From JADCCX01 sp031431475 (GTDB taxonomy: Bacteria > Pseudomonadota > Alphaproteobacteria > Rhizobiales > Beijerinckiaceae), in assembly GCA_031431475.1 (NCBI GenBank), contig JANPDL010000010.1, positions 1 to 31,783 of the forward strand: DNA of 31,783 nucleotides, written 5' to 3'. A program made the position numbers and the translations under genes. Within the stretch, counting starts at the first letter, position 1; each line of letters begins with the position of its first letter. This document shows positions 1-7,860 of the stretch, one piece after another. The notes beneath the pieces are model-generated. The model was not told where the DNA came from. It saw only the letters and a program-made list of their open reading frames with translations, and did not search any database.

Positions 1-49
1 ACGGTTTAAAAACGTTTTTAAGTTGATTGGAAGTAAAACCGGGGCCGTT

Positions 50-77
50 ATCTTCAATTGCTATTGCAATTGAAGAT
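50..77. repeat. Perfect inverted repeat, 11-bp arms, 6-nt loop
   Basis: Arms ATCTTCAATTG (50-60) and CAATTGAAGAT (67-77) are perfect reverse complements around the loop CTATTG. No T-run follows on either strand, so it does not look like an intrinsic terminator. It may be an operator or part of a mobile-element end. Confidence 0.7.
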
Positions 78-103
78 GTACCGCGTACAGCGTACCGCGT
101 AAA
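76..103. repeat. 7-bp tandem repeat at the aapJ truncation junction
   Basis: Units GCGTACA (83-89), GCGTACC (90-96) and GCGTAAA (97-103) follow one another without a gap, preceded by a degenerate unit ATGTACC (76-82). The array ends at the exact base where homology to the aapJ paralogues begins. Confidence 0.6.
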
Positions 104-787
104 TCGTTGGGCTTCAATTTCGGACCTGTGACCTACTACGACGGACAGGGTTTCATGGTAAAAAAGAGCGCTGGAACGAAATCCGCCCGGGACCTTTCGG
201 GCGCAACGGTCTGCGTCAACCAGGGCTCGACGACGGAACTCAATCTTGCGGATTATTTCCGCACCAACAATATGCAGCTCAAGGTCGTATCCTTTCCGAC
301 GGGCGAGGAATCCGTGAAAGCCTACGAGGCAGGTCGCTGTGACAGCTTCACTACCGATGTGTCCGGGCTTTACGCCGAACGGTTGAAGATGACCAATGTT
401 GGCGATCACGTCATATTGCCCGAGATCATTTCCAAGGAGCCGCTAGCTCCCGCTGTGCGCCATGGTGATGACCAATGGTATGATATCGTGAAATGGGTTC
501 AGTACGCGATGATCACGGCAGAAGAGCTCGGGGTGACCAAAGCCAATGTCGATGAGCAGCTGAAGTCGACCAACCCCGACGTTCGGCGTCTTCTGGGCAC
601 CGAAGGCAAGCATGGCGAAGCGCTCGGCCTATCGAACGCCTGGGCTTACCAGATTATCAAGCATATCGGGAACTATGGTGAGGGATTCGAGCGCAACATC
701 GGATCGGGATCGCAGTTGAAGATCGAACGCGGGCTTAATCAACTCTGGAACAAGGGCGGTTTGCAGTACGCGCCGCCCATCCGGTAA
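104..787 (+). pseudogene. aapJ: AapJ-like amino-acid-binding protein, copy 1, 5'-truncated
   Basis: Family-3 periplasmic solute-binding protein (AapJ/BztA type), the ligand receptor of a general L-amino-acid ABC transporter. Only the C-terminal two thirds remain. Homology begins at the residues Ser-Leu-Gly that correspond to position 116 of the full-length paralogues downstream, so the signal peptide and most of lobe 1 are missing. The remaining frame is intact to the shared C-terminus GGLQYAPPIR, with the family motif YYDGQGF near the start. A TTG at 107 could formally start 226 residues, but without a signal peptide the product could not reach the periplasm. In-frame codons run back only to a stop at 71-73. 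Copy 2 starts 25 bp downstream. The lack of internal stops suggests a recent truncation or a junction at the window edge. Confidence 0.8.
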
Positions 788-812
788 TGTGTCCTCTGGG
801 ATGGAGACACCC

Positions 813-1841
813 ATGAAAGCTTTCTGCGTCGGGCTGACTCTGGCCCTTCTGGCATTTTGTCTGCCCAAAGAGAGTCTGGCGCAATCCAGAGTCTCGACCC
901 TTCAGACGGTGAAGGCGCGCGGCCTGCTGCATTGTGGGGCAGATGGCGGGCAGATGGGGTTCAGCATCCCGATGTCCGGCGGCAACTGGATCGGCTTCGA
1001 CGTCGATTTCTGCCGCGCGCTTGCGGCGGCGATCTTCGACGATCCGGCCCGGGTCAAATTCTTTCCGCTATCGACGGTGCAGCGGTTTCAGGTGCTCCAA
1101 TCAGGCGAAATCGATGTTCTGGCCCGCAACACGACCTGGACATCCTCACGCGATACGACGATGGGGCTGAATTTTGCGGGCATCAATTATTACGATGGCC
1201 AGGGCTTCATGGTGCATCGCAAGGCGAAGATCACCTCGGCGCTGGAATTATCGGGTGCGACGATCTGCGTCGAGCGCGGGACCACATCCGAACTCAACCT
1301 CATGGATTATTTTCGCGTCAACAAGATGCAGCTGACAGCGATTTCCGCCTCCAGCAACCGCGAGATGGTGAAGGCCTACGAGGAGGGCAAATGCGCTGTG
1401 ATGACGACAGACGCTTCGGCACTTTACGCCGAGCGCCTGCGCCTTCTCGCCGCAGAACAGCATGTTATTCTGCCGGAAGTCATCTCGAAGGAGCCTCTTG
1501 GTCCTGTCGTTCGTCACGGCGACGACCAGTGGCTGGACATCGTCAAATGGACGCATTTCGCCATGGTGACTGCGGAAGAGTTGGGTGTCGACCGCAAGGG
1601 TGTCGATATTGCCCTGAAATCCTCCAGTCCCGAGATTCAGCGCCTGCTCGGCTTGGACGGCAAGCATGGCGAGTCCCTGGGCCTGACCAATGACTGGGCC
1701 TATCGTATCATCCGCAAGGTCGGAAACTACGGCGAGATCTTCGAGAAGAATCTGGGCCGCTCATCACCTTTGGGCATGAATCGCAAGCTCAACAACCTGT
1801 GGACGGAAGGCGGACTGCAATACGCGCCTCCGATCCGCTGA
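813..1841 (+). CDS. aapJ: General L-amino-acid ABC transporter substrate-binding protein, copy 2
   Basis: 342-residue periplasmic receptor of the AapJ/BztA family. I chose ATG 813 over the GTG at 789 because GGAG (803-806) lies 6 nt upstream and the length then equals that of copies 3 and 4. Residues 1-24 form a signal peptide (hydrophobic LTLALLAF, cleavage near SLAQ). Family features seen are Cys41/Cys67, the GEIDVLARNTTWTSSRDT region, YYDGQGF, RHGDDQW and the C-terminal APPIR. This is the most divergent copy: the glycine-rich segment near residues 43-50, TGLAGFG in copies 3 and 4, reads DGGQMGF here, and many hinge and lobe-2 positions differ (for example KCAVMTTD). It may bind different ligands, which is inference. 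It follows copy 1 by 25 bp and is followed by a 191-bp gap before copy 3. Confidence 0.9.
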   Translation: MKAFCVGLTLALLAFCLPKESLAQSRVSTLQTVKARGLLHCGADGGQMGFSIPMSGGNWIGFDVDFCRALAAAIFDDPARVKFFPLSTVQRFQVLQSGEIDVLARNTTWTSSRDTTMGLNFAGINYYDGQGFMVHRKAKITSALELSGATICVERGTTSELNLMDYFRVNKMQLTAISASSNREMVKAYEEGKCAVMTTDASALYAERLRLLAAEQHVILPEVISKEPLGPVVRHGDDQWLDIVKWTHFAMVTAEELGVDRKGVDIALKSSSPEIQRLLGLDGKHGESLGLTNDWAYRIIRKVGNYGEIFEKNLGRSSPLGMNRKLNNLWTEGGLQYAPPIR

Positions 1842-1872
1842 GCCTGATTCGTCCGGCACAGACGAAAACAGC

Positions 1873-1902
1873 TTGACCGTGCCACGGCTTGCGGCTTGTT
1901 AT
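1873..1902 (+). promoter_or_regulatory. Candidate sigma-70-type promoter upstream of aapJ copy 3
   Basis: TTGACC (1873-1878) is followed after 18 bp by TGTTAT (1897-1902), 130 bp before the copy 3 start. It sits in the 191-bp gap between copies 2 and 3, the longest spacer in the array. The -10 matches consensus at only 4 of 6 positions. Confidence 0.3.
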
Positions 1903-2032
1903 GCAAACGTTCAATACGCAGGATCAATGGCGTGAATGGCTTGCCGATTGACGTCATGCGGTTTTGGGAACGTGAAACAATAGATTCCGGAGAGTTCCGC
2001 TCCGAGAATCATGATCGGGAGATGTTCGGACC

Positions 2033-3061
2033 ATGAAATCCATCCTCAAGAGCCTGGCTCTGGGTGCCCTTGGCGTTTTTGTCGCCACCGGTGCCATGGC
2101 GCAGGCAAAAACCTCGACACTGGATCAGGTGAAGGCACGTGGTGTGCTCAATTGTGGCTCGGGTACTGGCCTTGCAGGTTTCGGCCTGCCGGATGCGCAG
2201 GGCAACTGGACCGGGCTCGACGTTGATATGTGCCGCGCCATTTCGGCCGCGCTCTTCAATGATCCGACCAAGATCAAGTTCGTATCATTGTCGGCCAAGG
2301 ATCGCTTCACCGCGCTCCAGTCCGGCGAAATCGATGTGCTCTCGCGCAACACGACATGGACTTCGTCGCGCGACACGTCACTCGGCATGAACTTTGCCGG
2401 CGTGAACTATTATGACGGACAGGGTTTCATCGTCAAAAAGGGCGCAAAAATCGCTTCTGCGCTCGAACTAAACGGCGCGTCGGTTTGCGTGCAGCAGGGT
2501 ACCACGACGGAGCTTAACCTGGCTGACTATTTCCGCGCCAGCAAGATCCAGCTTAAAGCTGTCACCTTCGCTACCAATGACGAAACGGTGAAGGCCTATG
2601 AGGGCGGGCGCTGCGACGCCTTCACGACAGACGCCTCCGGCCTCTATTCCGAGCGCCTGCGCATGGCTAAGCCTGAGGATCACATGGTTCTTCCCGAGAT
2701 TATATCGAAGGAGCCGCTTGGCCCGTCGGTTCGCCATGGTGATGACCAGTGGTTGGATATCGTTAAATGGACCCATTATGCCATGATCACGGCGGAAGAA
2801 CTGGGCGTCACCAAGGCCAATGTCGACGAACAGATGAAGTCCACCAATCCTGACGTGAAACGTCTTCTGGGCACCGAAGGCAAGCACGGCGAGGCTCTCG
2901 GCCTCTCAAATGACTGGGCCTATCGGGTCATCAAGCTCGTGGGCAACTACGGCGAGGTCTTCGAGAAGAACGTTGGCGCTGGCTCGCAGCTCAAGATTGC
3001 GCGCGGTCTGAACAATCTGTGGTCGAAGGGTGGCCTGCAATACGCGCCTCCTATTCGCTGA
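2033..3061 (+). CDS. aapJ: General L-amino-acid ABC transporter substrate-binding protein, copy 3
   Basis: 342-residue AapJ-type periplasmic receptor delivering L-amino acids to the AapQM channel. Residues 1-24 are a signal peptide (MKSILKSLALGALGVF, cleavage after AMA). The mature part shows the family signature: GTGLAGFG (44-51), GNWTGLDVDMCRA (57-69), a conserved Cys41/Cys67 pair, GEIDVLSRNTTWTSSRDT (99-115), YYDGQGF (126-132) and the C-terminal GGLQYAPPIR. Start ATG 2033 is preceded by GGGAG at 2017-2021, a rather long 11-nt spacing. It is the closest match to copy 4 by eye and looks like a canonical family member. A 5' gap with a candidate promoter and a 3' hairpin (3072-3089) suggest that it can be expressed separately from its neighbours. 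Confidence 0.93.
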   Translation: MKSILKSLALGALGVFVATGAMAQAKTSTLDQVKARGVLNCGSGTGLAGFGLPDAQGNWTGLDVDMCRAISAALFNDPTKIKFVSLSAKDRFTALQSGEIDVLSRNTTWTSSRDTSLGMNFAGVNYYDGQGFIVKKGAKIASALELNGASVCVQQGTTTELNLADYFRASKIQLKAVTFATNDETVKAYEGGRCDAFTTDASGLYSERLRMAKPEDHMVLPEIISKEPLGPSVRHGDDQWLDIVKWTHYAMITAEELGVTKANVDEQMKSTNPDVKRLLGTEGKHGEALGLSNDWAYRVIKLVGNYGEVFEKNVGAGSQLKIARGLNNLWSKGGLQYAPPIR

Positions 3062-3071
3062 CACCATGAAG

Positions 3072-3089
3072 GCCGGGTTCTGGCCCGGC
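3072..3089 (+). terminator. GC-rich hairpin between aapJ copies 3 and 4
   Basis: GCCGGG (3072-3077) and CCCGGC (3084-3089) pair around a 6-nt loop, followed by G and only three T residues. It could be a weak terminator or an mRNA-stabilising hairpin; the short T-tract argues against efficient termination. Confidence 0.45.
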
Positions 3090-3148
3090 GTTTGCTCGTC
3101 AATTGAAAATTATCTCCCCGCATCGCGGGACAAACTCAGGGTAACACC

Positions 3149-4177
3149 ATGAAAAAACTTATCGTATCACTCGCAGGCGTAGCTTTTGGCGCGCTCGCCA
3201 TGGCCACTGCCGTACAGGCGCAGGGCGGCAACACGTTGACAGCCATCAAGGCGCGCGGCGCTCTCAACTGTGGCTCGAACACCGGTCTGGCTGGCTTTGG
3301 CCAGCCAGACGCCCAGGGCAACTGGACTGGTCTTGACGTGGAGTTCTGCCGCGCTTTGGCTGCTGCAATTTTCAACGATCCAGCCAAGGTCAAGTTCGTG
3401 CCGCTTTCAGCCAAGGACCGGTTCACGGCGCTCCAGTCCGGTGAAGTAGACGTGCTCGCCCGTAACACGACCTGGACCTCATCGCGCGATACCTCGCTGG
3501 GTCTCAACTTCGCGGCTGTGAACTACTATGACGGGCAGGGCTTCCTTGTGAAGAAGTCAATCAAGGTTGCATCCGCCAAGGAGCTTTCCGGCGCTTCGAT
3601 CTGCGTGCAGCAGGGCACCACGACCGAGCTGAACCTTGCCGATTACTTCCGTGCCAACAAGCTGGAGCTCAAGTCGGTCACGTTCGCCACCAACGACGAA
3701 ACGATCAAGGCCTATGATTCCGGTCGCTGCGATGCCTTCACGACTGATGCCTCGGGCCTGTATGCCGAGCGTCTGCGCCTCGCGAAATCAGATGATCACA
3801 TGGTGCTGCCCGAGATCATCTCGAAAGAGCCACTTGGGCCAGGCGTGCGTCACGGTGATGACCAATGGTACGACATCGTGATGTGGACGCATTATGCCAT
3901 GGTGACGGCAGAAGAACTGGGCGTAACCAAGGCCAACGTCGATGAGCGTCTGAAGTCCGACACACCGGACATCAAGCGTCTGCTGGGTACCGAAGGCAAG
4001 CATGGCGAGGCGCTCGGCCTAACCAATGCCTGGGCTTATCAGATCATCAAGCACGTGGGCAATTACGGCGAGAGCTTCGAGCGCACGGTTGGCGCAGGCT
4101 CACCACTGAAGATTGGCCGAGGGCTCAACAACCTGTGGAACAAGGGCGGCCTGCAGTACGCGCCTCCGATCCGCTGA
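3149..4177 (+). CDS. aapJ: General L-amino-acid ABC transporter substrate-binding protein, copy 4
   Basis: 342-residue AapJ-type receptor, the copy next to the permease genes and therefore probably the one matching aapJ in standard aapJQMP operons. The signal peptide spans roughly residues 1-24 (MKKLIVSLAGVAFGALAMATAVQAQ). It has the intact GLAGFG, GNWTGLDVEFCRA, GEVDVLARNTTWTSSRDT, YYDGQGF and RHGDDQW motifs. AGGG (3138-3141) lies 7 nt before ATG 3149. A strong intrinsic terminator (4186-4219) follows immediately. Such an arrangement usually lets the abundant binding protein be made in excess over the membrane subunits. Copy 1 shares C-terminal blocks with this copy (NAWAYQIIKH, WNKGGLQ). 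Confidence 0.94.
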   Translation: MKKLIVSLAGVAFGALAMATAVQAQGGNTLTAIKARGALNCGSNTGLAGFGQPDAQGNWTGLDVEFCRALAAAIFNDPAKVKFVPLSAKDRFTALQSGEVDVLARNTTWTSSRDTSLGLNFAAVNYYDGQGFLVKKSIKVASAKELSGASICVQQGTTTELNLADYFRANKLELKSVTFATNDETIKAYDSGRCDAFTTDASGLYAERLRLAKSDDHMVLPEIISKEPLGPGVRHGDDQWYDIVMWTHYAMVTAEELGVTKANVDERLKSDTPDIKRLLGTEGKHGEALGLTNAWAYQIIKHVGNYGESFERTVGAGSPLKIGRGLNNLWNKGGLQYAPPIR

Positions 4178-4185
4178 TATCATCA

Positions 4186-4219
4186 AGGGCGACGGGGAAA
4201 TCTCCGTCGCCCTCTTTTT
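4186..4219 (+). terminator. Strong intrinsic terminator after the aapJ array
   Basis: AGGGCGACGG (4186-4195) and CCGTCGCCCT (4204-4213) are perfect 10-bp arms around a short loop, followed by C and five T residues (4215-4219). It lies 9 bp after the aapJ copy 4 stop codon and about 70 bp before aapQ. Read-through would set the ratio of receptor to permease. Confidence 0.88.
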
Positions 4220-4286
4220 ATCCGGAAGCGCCCCAAGGGCCGCCGGTTGTGCCTGACGCGTCAAACTCTGCGAGGGGGATACAGTC

Positions 4287-5486
4287 GTGACTGATGCCGT
4301 TATGTCCATCGCTGCCGAAGCGAAGCCGAAGGTTTCTCCCTTCTATGATCCGAAGGTGCGCAGCTTCGTTTTTCAGGCACTGCTGTGCCTCTTCCTGGTC
4401 TGGCTGGTTTATTCCGGCATCAGCAATGTGCGCGAAAACCTCGCACGCGCCAAGATTGCTGCGGGCTTTGGTTTCTGGGACAACAATGCCGGGTTTCCGA
4501 TCAGCCAGTCTCTGATCTTCTATTCCGAAGCATCATCGAGCTACGGCCGTGCCTTCTGGGTGGGCCTGATCAACACGCTGCTCGTGGCTTCCATCGGCAT
4601 CGTTTTCGCGACCATTCTGGGCTTCATCGTCGGCATCGCCAGATTGTCTAAGAACTTTCTCGTCGCAAAGCTGGCCTATTGGTATGTCGAGGTTATCCGC
4701 AACTTGCCGCTGCTGTTGCAGTTGCTGTTCTGGTATAACGCCGTCGTCAAGGCGCTTCCTGAAGTGCGCGACAGCATCAAATTTCCCGGCAGTGTCTATC
4801 TCAACAACCGCGGCCTGATTTTTCCCAACCCGGTGCCCGGTGATTATTTCTGGCTCACCGGTGTCGTATTCTGGCTTGGCATTCTGGGTGCGGCCTTCTT
4901 CTACATGTATGCGAAAAAGAAGCAGGAGAAGACGGGCATCCAGTCACCGATAGCGCTTGTGACGCTGGGTCTTCTTTTTGGCCTGCCGCTGCTGATTTTC
5001 CTGATTTCGGGCATGCCGATGTCCTTTGAATATCCCTCCGCCAGCCGCTTCAATATCAGTGGCGGCATATCGGTTTTGCCGGAGTTTCTGGCGCTGCTCT
5101 TTGGTCTCGTGATCTACACGGCAGCTTTCATCGCGGAAGCTGTCCGCGCTGGTATCCTCGCCGTGTCAAAGGGCCAGACCGAGGCGTCTTATGCGCTGGG
5201 TATCAAGCCGAAGAATACGCTAAACCTTGTGGTGATCCCGCAGGCGATGCGCGTCATCATCCCGCCGCTGACAAGTCACTATCTGAACCTCACCAAGAAC
5301 TCGTCGCTCGCCGTTTTCGTGGGCTATCCCGATCTCGTGAATATCTTTACCGGCACGGTCCTCAACCAGACCGGACAGGCGATCGAGGTGGTGGCTATCA
5401 CCATGCTCGTCTATCTCACGATCTCGCTGTCAACGTCGCTGGTTATGAACTGGTACAACGCCCGCAAGGCGTTGGTGGAACGGTAA
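4287..5486 (+). CDS. aapQ: Amino-acid ABC transporter permease AapQ
   Basis: 399-residue inner-membrane subunit of the general L-amino-acid transporter, matching the usual AapQ length. The GTG start at 4287 is supported by GAGGGGG at 4272-4278. Residue 28 onwards is hydrophobic, and several membrane segments are visible (about 27-45, 90-118, 186-208, 222-242, 266-285 and 366-386). The ABC permease coupling loop (EAA motif) is at about 299-321 (EASYALGIKPKN...VIPQAMR), which docks on the AapP ATPase. The segment NTLLVASIGIVFATILGFIVGIARLS is typical of the HisM/GlnP permease fold. It should form a heterodimeric channel with AapM, whose gene starts 15 bp downstream. No gene-internal anomalies were seen. 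Confidence 0.95.
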   Translation: MTDAVMSIAAEAKPKVSPFYDPKVRSFVFQALLCLFLVWLVYSGISNVRENLARAKIAAGFGFWDNNAGFPISQSLIFYSEASSSYGRAFWVGLINTLLVASIGIVFATILGFIVGIARLSKNFLVAKLAYWYVEVIRNLPLLLQLLFWYNAVVKALPEVRDSIKFPGSVYLNNRGLIFPNPVPGDYFWLTGVVFWLGILGAAFFYMYAKKKQEKTGIQSPIALVTLGLLFGLPLLIFLISGMPMSFEYPSASRFNISGGISVLPEFLALLFGLVIYTAAFIAEAVRAGILAVSKGQTEASYALGIKPKNTLNLVVIPQAMRVIIPPLTSHYLNLTKNSSLAVFVGYPDLVNIFTGTVLNQTGQAIEVVAITMLVYLTISLSTSLVMNWYNARKALVER

Positions 5487-5501
5487 GGGGAGGGCAGGAC
5501 C

Positions 5502-7025
5502 ATGACCGATATGTCTGTTATTCCTCCCAAGAGTGTCGTGAACTACGTGCGGCACGAAGCGGCACAAGCGCTGCCTCCCCCCGCCAATATGGCTGGCTGG
5601 CAGGGCTGGGTTCGCGAGAACCTCATTTCCAGCCCTTTCAACATCGCGATGACCATCTTCTGCGCGCTGTTGCTCTATTGGATTTTCATGCCGTTGCTGA
5701 ACTTCACTGTCTTTCAGGCCGTGTGGAGCGGGGCCGACCGCGAGGCCTGCATCATCACCGACGCGCGCCCTGTCGTGGGGGCCTGCTGGCCCTTCGTGCA
5801 GGAGCGCTTCCAGTATTTTGTCTATGGATCCTACCCTCTGGACGAACGCTGGCGTCCAACGATCTTCTTCGTGCTGCTGATCATTTCGGCTGTATGGGTG
5901 CTGTGGCTCAACGCCCCGCGCCGCGACCTGGGCATCCTCTTTGCCTTCGTCTTTACCCCGCTGATTTCCTATTGGCTGCTGACCGGTGGAACACCTGCTT
6001 TCGCCCTGATTGGTATCGTGACAGCCCTCATCAAGGCGATCAGCAGTGTCTTTGGAACGATTGGCAGCATTATCAGCGCCATTCCATTTGTGGGACCGAT
6101 ACTGGCCTTGCCGTTCTCCGGTGTCGACTGGTTGCTGGACCAGTTTACCGATGGTGGCATCGGCGGGTTGCGAAGAGCCATGGGTGGACGCGGCTTCTTC
6201 TGGTTCGACCTGCTGGTGTCGGCTGGTGTCGGCGCGGTGCTCCTCTTCCGCAACCGAATCCGCTACACCGCAGGAGACTTCCAGACCGCGCTGATCAGCG
6301 TTCTGGGTGTTGCCGCTGCTTTCGGCGTCTTCGCTGGTCTCACCGGCATCGACGCGGGTCTCAAGCCTGTTCCCACGAACCTGTGGGGCGGCGTGCTGAT
6401 CTCGCTGATCGTGGCCTCCGTCGGAATCGTCTTTTCACTGCCCTGCGGCATCCTGCTGGCGCTGGGCCGCCGTTCGAAGATGCCGATGGTCAAGCTGTTC
6501 TCGGTGATCCTCATCGAGTTCGTGCGTGGCGTGCCGTTCATCACCGTGTTGTTCATGGCGTCCAACATGCTGCCGCTGTTCGTGCCGGAGCAATATGCGC
6601 CGGACAAGCTGCTGCGCGCTTTGATCGCAGCCGCGATCTTCGCCTCTGCGTATATGGCCGAGGTGGTGCGCGCCGGTCTGCAGGCCCTGCCCAAAGGCCA
6701 GTATGAAGGCGCGATGGCCATGGGCCTGGGCTACTGGCAGATGATGCGGCTCATCGTGTTGCCCCAGGCGCTGAAGGTGACGATCCCCAACATCGTCAAC
6801 ACGTATATTGGCCTGTTCAAGGATACGACGCTGGTTGTTGTCGTCGGCCTGTTTGACTTCCTCAAGACGATCGAAGCTGCGCGCATCGATCCGAAATGGG
6901 CTGCGCCTACCACATCTGCCACGGGCTACATGTTCGCGGCAATGTTCTACTTCATCTGCTGCTACGCCATGTCCCGTTATGCGAAAGCGACGGAAGAGCG
7001 TCTCGGCCTGGCTGATAAGCGTTAA
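5502..7025 (+). CDS. aapM: Amino-acid ABC transporter permease AapM, enlarged
   Basis: 507-residue partner permease of AapQ. The N-terminal part (residues 30-163: WVRENL, TM near 46-70, WSGADREAC, GACWPFVQERFQYFVYGSYPLDERWRP, TM near 119-137) and the C-terminal part (from about 286: TNLWGGVLISLIVASVGIVFSLPCG, EAA loop 402-424 EGAMAMGLGYWQMM...LPQAL) match AapM. Between them, at about 164-285, lie roughly 120 residues with extra hydrophobic or amphipathic stretches (AISSVFGTIGSIISAIPFV, WFDLLVSAGVGAVLLF, ISVLGVAAAFGVFAGL) that I do not recall in AapM proteins, which are usually near 385 residues. The insert is in frame and in the same codon style. The start at 5502 has a purine-rich GGGGAGGGCAGGA site just upstream. 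Confidence 0.93.
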   Translation: MTDMSVIPPKSVVNYVRHEAAQALPPPANMAGWQGWVRENLISSPFNIAMTIFCALLLYWIFMPLLNFTVFQAVWSGADREACIITDARPVVGACWPFVQERFQYFVYGSYPLDERWRPTIFFVLLIISAVWVLWLNAPRRDLGILFAFVFTPLISYWLLTGGTPAFALIGIVTALIKAISSVFGTIGSIISAIPFVGPILALPFSGVDWLLDQFTDGGIGGLRRAMGGRGFFWFDLLVSAGVGAVLLFRNRIRYTAGDFQTALISVLGVAAAFGVFAGLTGIDAGLKPVPTNLWGGVLISLIVASVGIVFSLPCGILLALGRRSKMPMVKLFSVILIEFVRGVPFITVLFMASNMLPLFVPEQYAPDKLLRALIAAAIFASAYMAEVVRAGLQALPKGQYEGAMAMGLGYWQMMRLIVLPQALKVTIPNIVNTYIGLFKDTTLVVVVGLFDFLKTIEAARIDPKWAAPTTSATGYMFAAMFYFICCYAMSRYAKATEERLGLADKR

Positions 7026-7037
7026 GGGGAAATATCC

Positions 7038-7811
7038 ATGTCCGCAGCCATCAATTTCAAGCCCGGCGCTCTGAAGAACGCGGTCGCCGTTGACCTCAAG
7101 CATGTCCACAAATGGTATGGAGATTTCCATGTTCTGAAGGACGTGAATCTCTCCGTGGCCAAGGGCGAGCGCCTCGTGATCTGCGGTCCATCGGGCTCCG
7201 GCAAGTCCACGATGATTCGCTGCATCAACCGGCTGGAAGAACATCAGAAGGGCTCGATCATCGTTGATGGCATCGAACTCACCAACGACCTGAAGAAGAT
7301 CGACGAAATTCGCCGGGACGTCGGCATGGTGTTCCAGCATTTCAACCTGTTCCCGCATCTGACCATCCTGGAGAACCTGACGCTGGCTCCGATCTGGGTG
7401 AAGAAGATGCCCAAGAAGGACGCCGAGGAAATCGCCATGCATTTCCTCAAGAAGGTAAAAATTCCCGAGCAGGCGATGAAATATCCCGGCCAGCTGTCGG
7501 GCGGCCAGCAGCAACGCGTGGCCATCGCCCGCTCGCTGTGCATGTTCCCCAAGATCATGCTGTTCGATGAACCGACCTCGGCGCTTGACCCGGAAATGGT
7601 CAAGGAAGTGCTCGAAACCATGGTGAGCCTCGCGGAAGAGGGCATGACCATGCTCTGCGTCACCCACGAGATGGGCTTTGCCCGTCAGGTGGCCAACCGC
7701 GTGATTTTCATGGACTTCGGCTCGGTGGTGGAGATCAATACGCCGGACGAGTTCTTCAAGAACCCGCAGCATGAGCGGACCCGGCTGTTCCTGAGCCAGA
7801 TCCTGCACTAG
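7038..7811 (+). CDS. aapP: Amino-acid ABC transporter ATP-binding protein AapP
   Basis: 257-residue cytoplasmic ATPase that energises AapQM. All nucleotide-binding motifs are present: Walker A GPSGSGKST (50-58), Q-loop Gln100 (VFQHFNLFPHLT), signature LSGGQ (153-157), Walker B with DEPTSALD (177-184) and H-loop His210 (VTHEMGFA). Length and sequence are typical of the polar-amino-acid importer ATPase family. AAGGGGA lies before ATG 7038, 12 bp after the aapM stop, so aapQMP form one operon. The gene is followed by 63 bp without a convincing terminator before mutS. Confidence 0.96.
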   Translation: MSAAINFKPGALKNAVAVDLKHVHKWYGDFHVLKDVNLSVAKGERLVICGPSGSGKSTMIRCINRLEEHQKGSIIVDGIELTNDLKKIDEIRRDVGMVFQHFNLFPHLTILENLTLAPIWVKKMPKKDAEEIAMHFLKKVKIPEQAMKYPGQLSGGQQQRVAIARSLCMFPKIMLFDEPTSALDPEMVKEVLETMVSLAEEGMTMLCVTHEMGFARQVANRVIFMDFGSVVEINTPDEFFKNPQHERTRLFLSQILH

Positions 7812-7860
7812 CCGCCTGTTGGCAACCTGACCCGGACAGGTGAAACGCCGCAGGATCTCG

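Larger units (their letters stand above)
1..103. other. AT-rich palindromic leader fused to truncated aapJ copy
   Basis: This stretch is visibly richer in A and T than the rest of the window and has no recognisable coding content. It holds a perfect 16-bp palindrome at 6-21 (centre AAAAAC/GTTTTT), outer arms CGGTTT (2-7) and AAACCG (36-41), a second hairpin at 50-77, and a short-period tandem repeat at 76-103. Similarity to the aapJ paralogues starts abruptly at 104. It could be the edge of a mobile or rearranged segment, or an assembly or amplification chimera if the window starts at a contig end. I cannot tell these apart from the sequence. Confidence 0.5.

Noticed and set aside
789..812. 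GTG 789 as the start of aapJ copy 2
   Set aside because: ATG 813 has a well-spaced GGAG, begins a proper signal peptide, and gives 342 residues like the other copies.
1948..1982. A second promoter (TTGACG) upstream of aapJ copy 3
   Set aside because: No -10-like hexamer occurs at a spacing of 16-18 bp.
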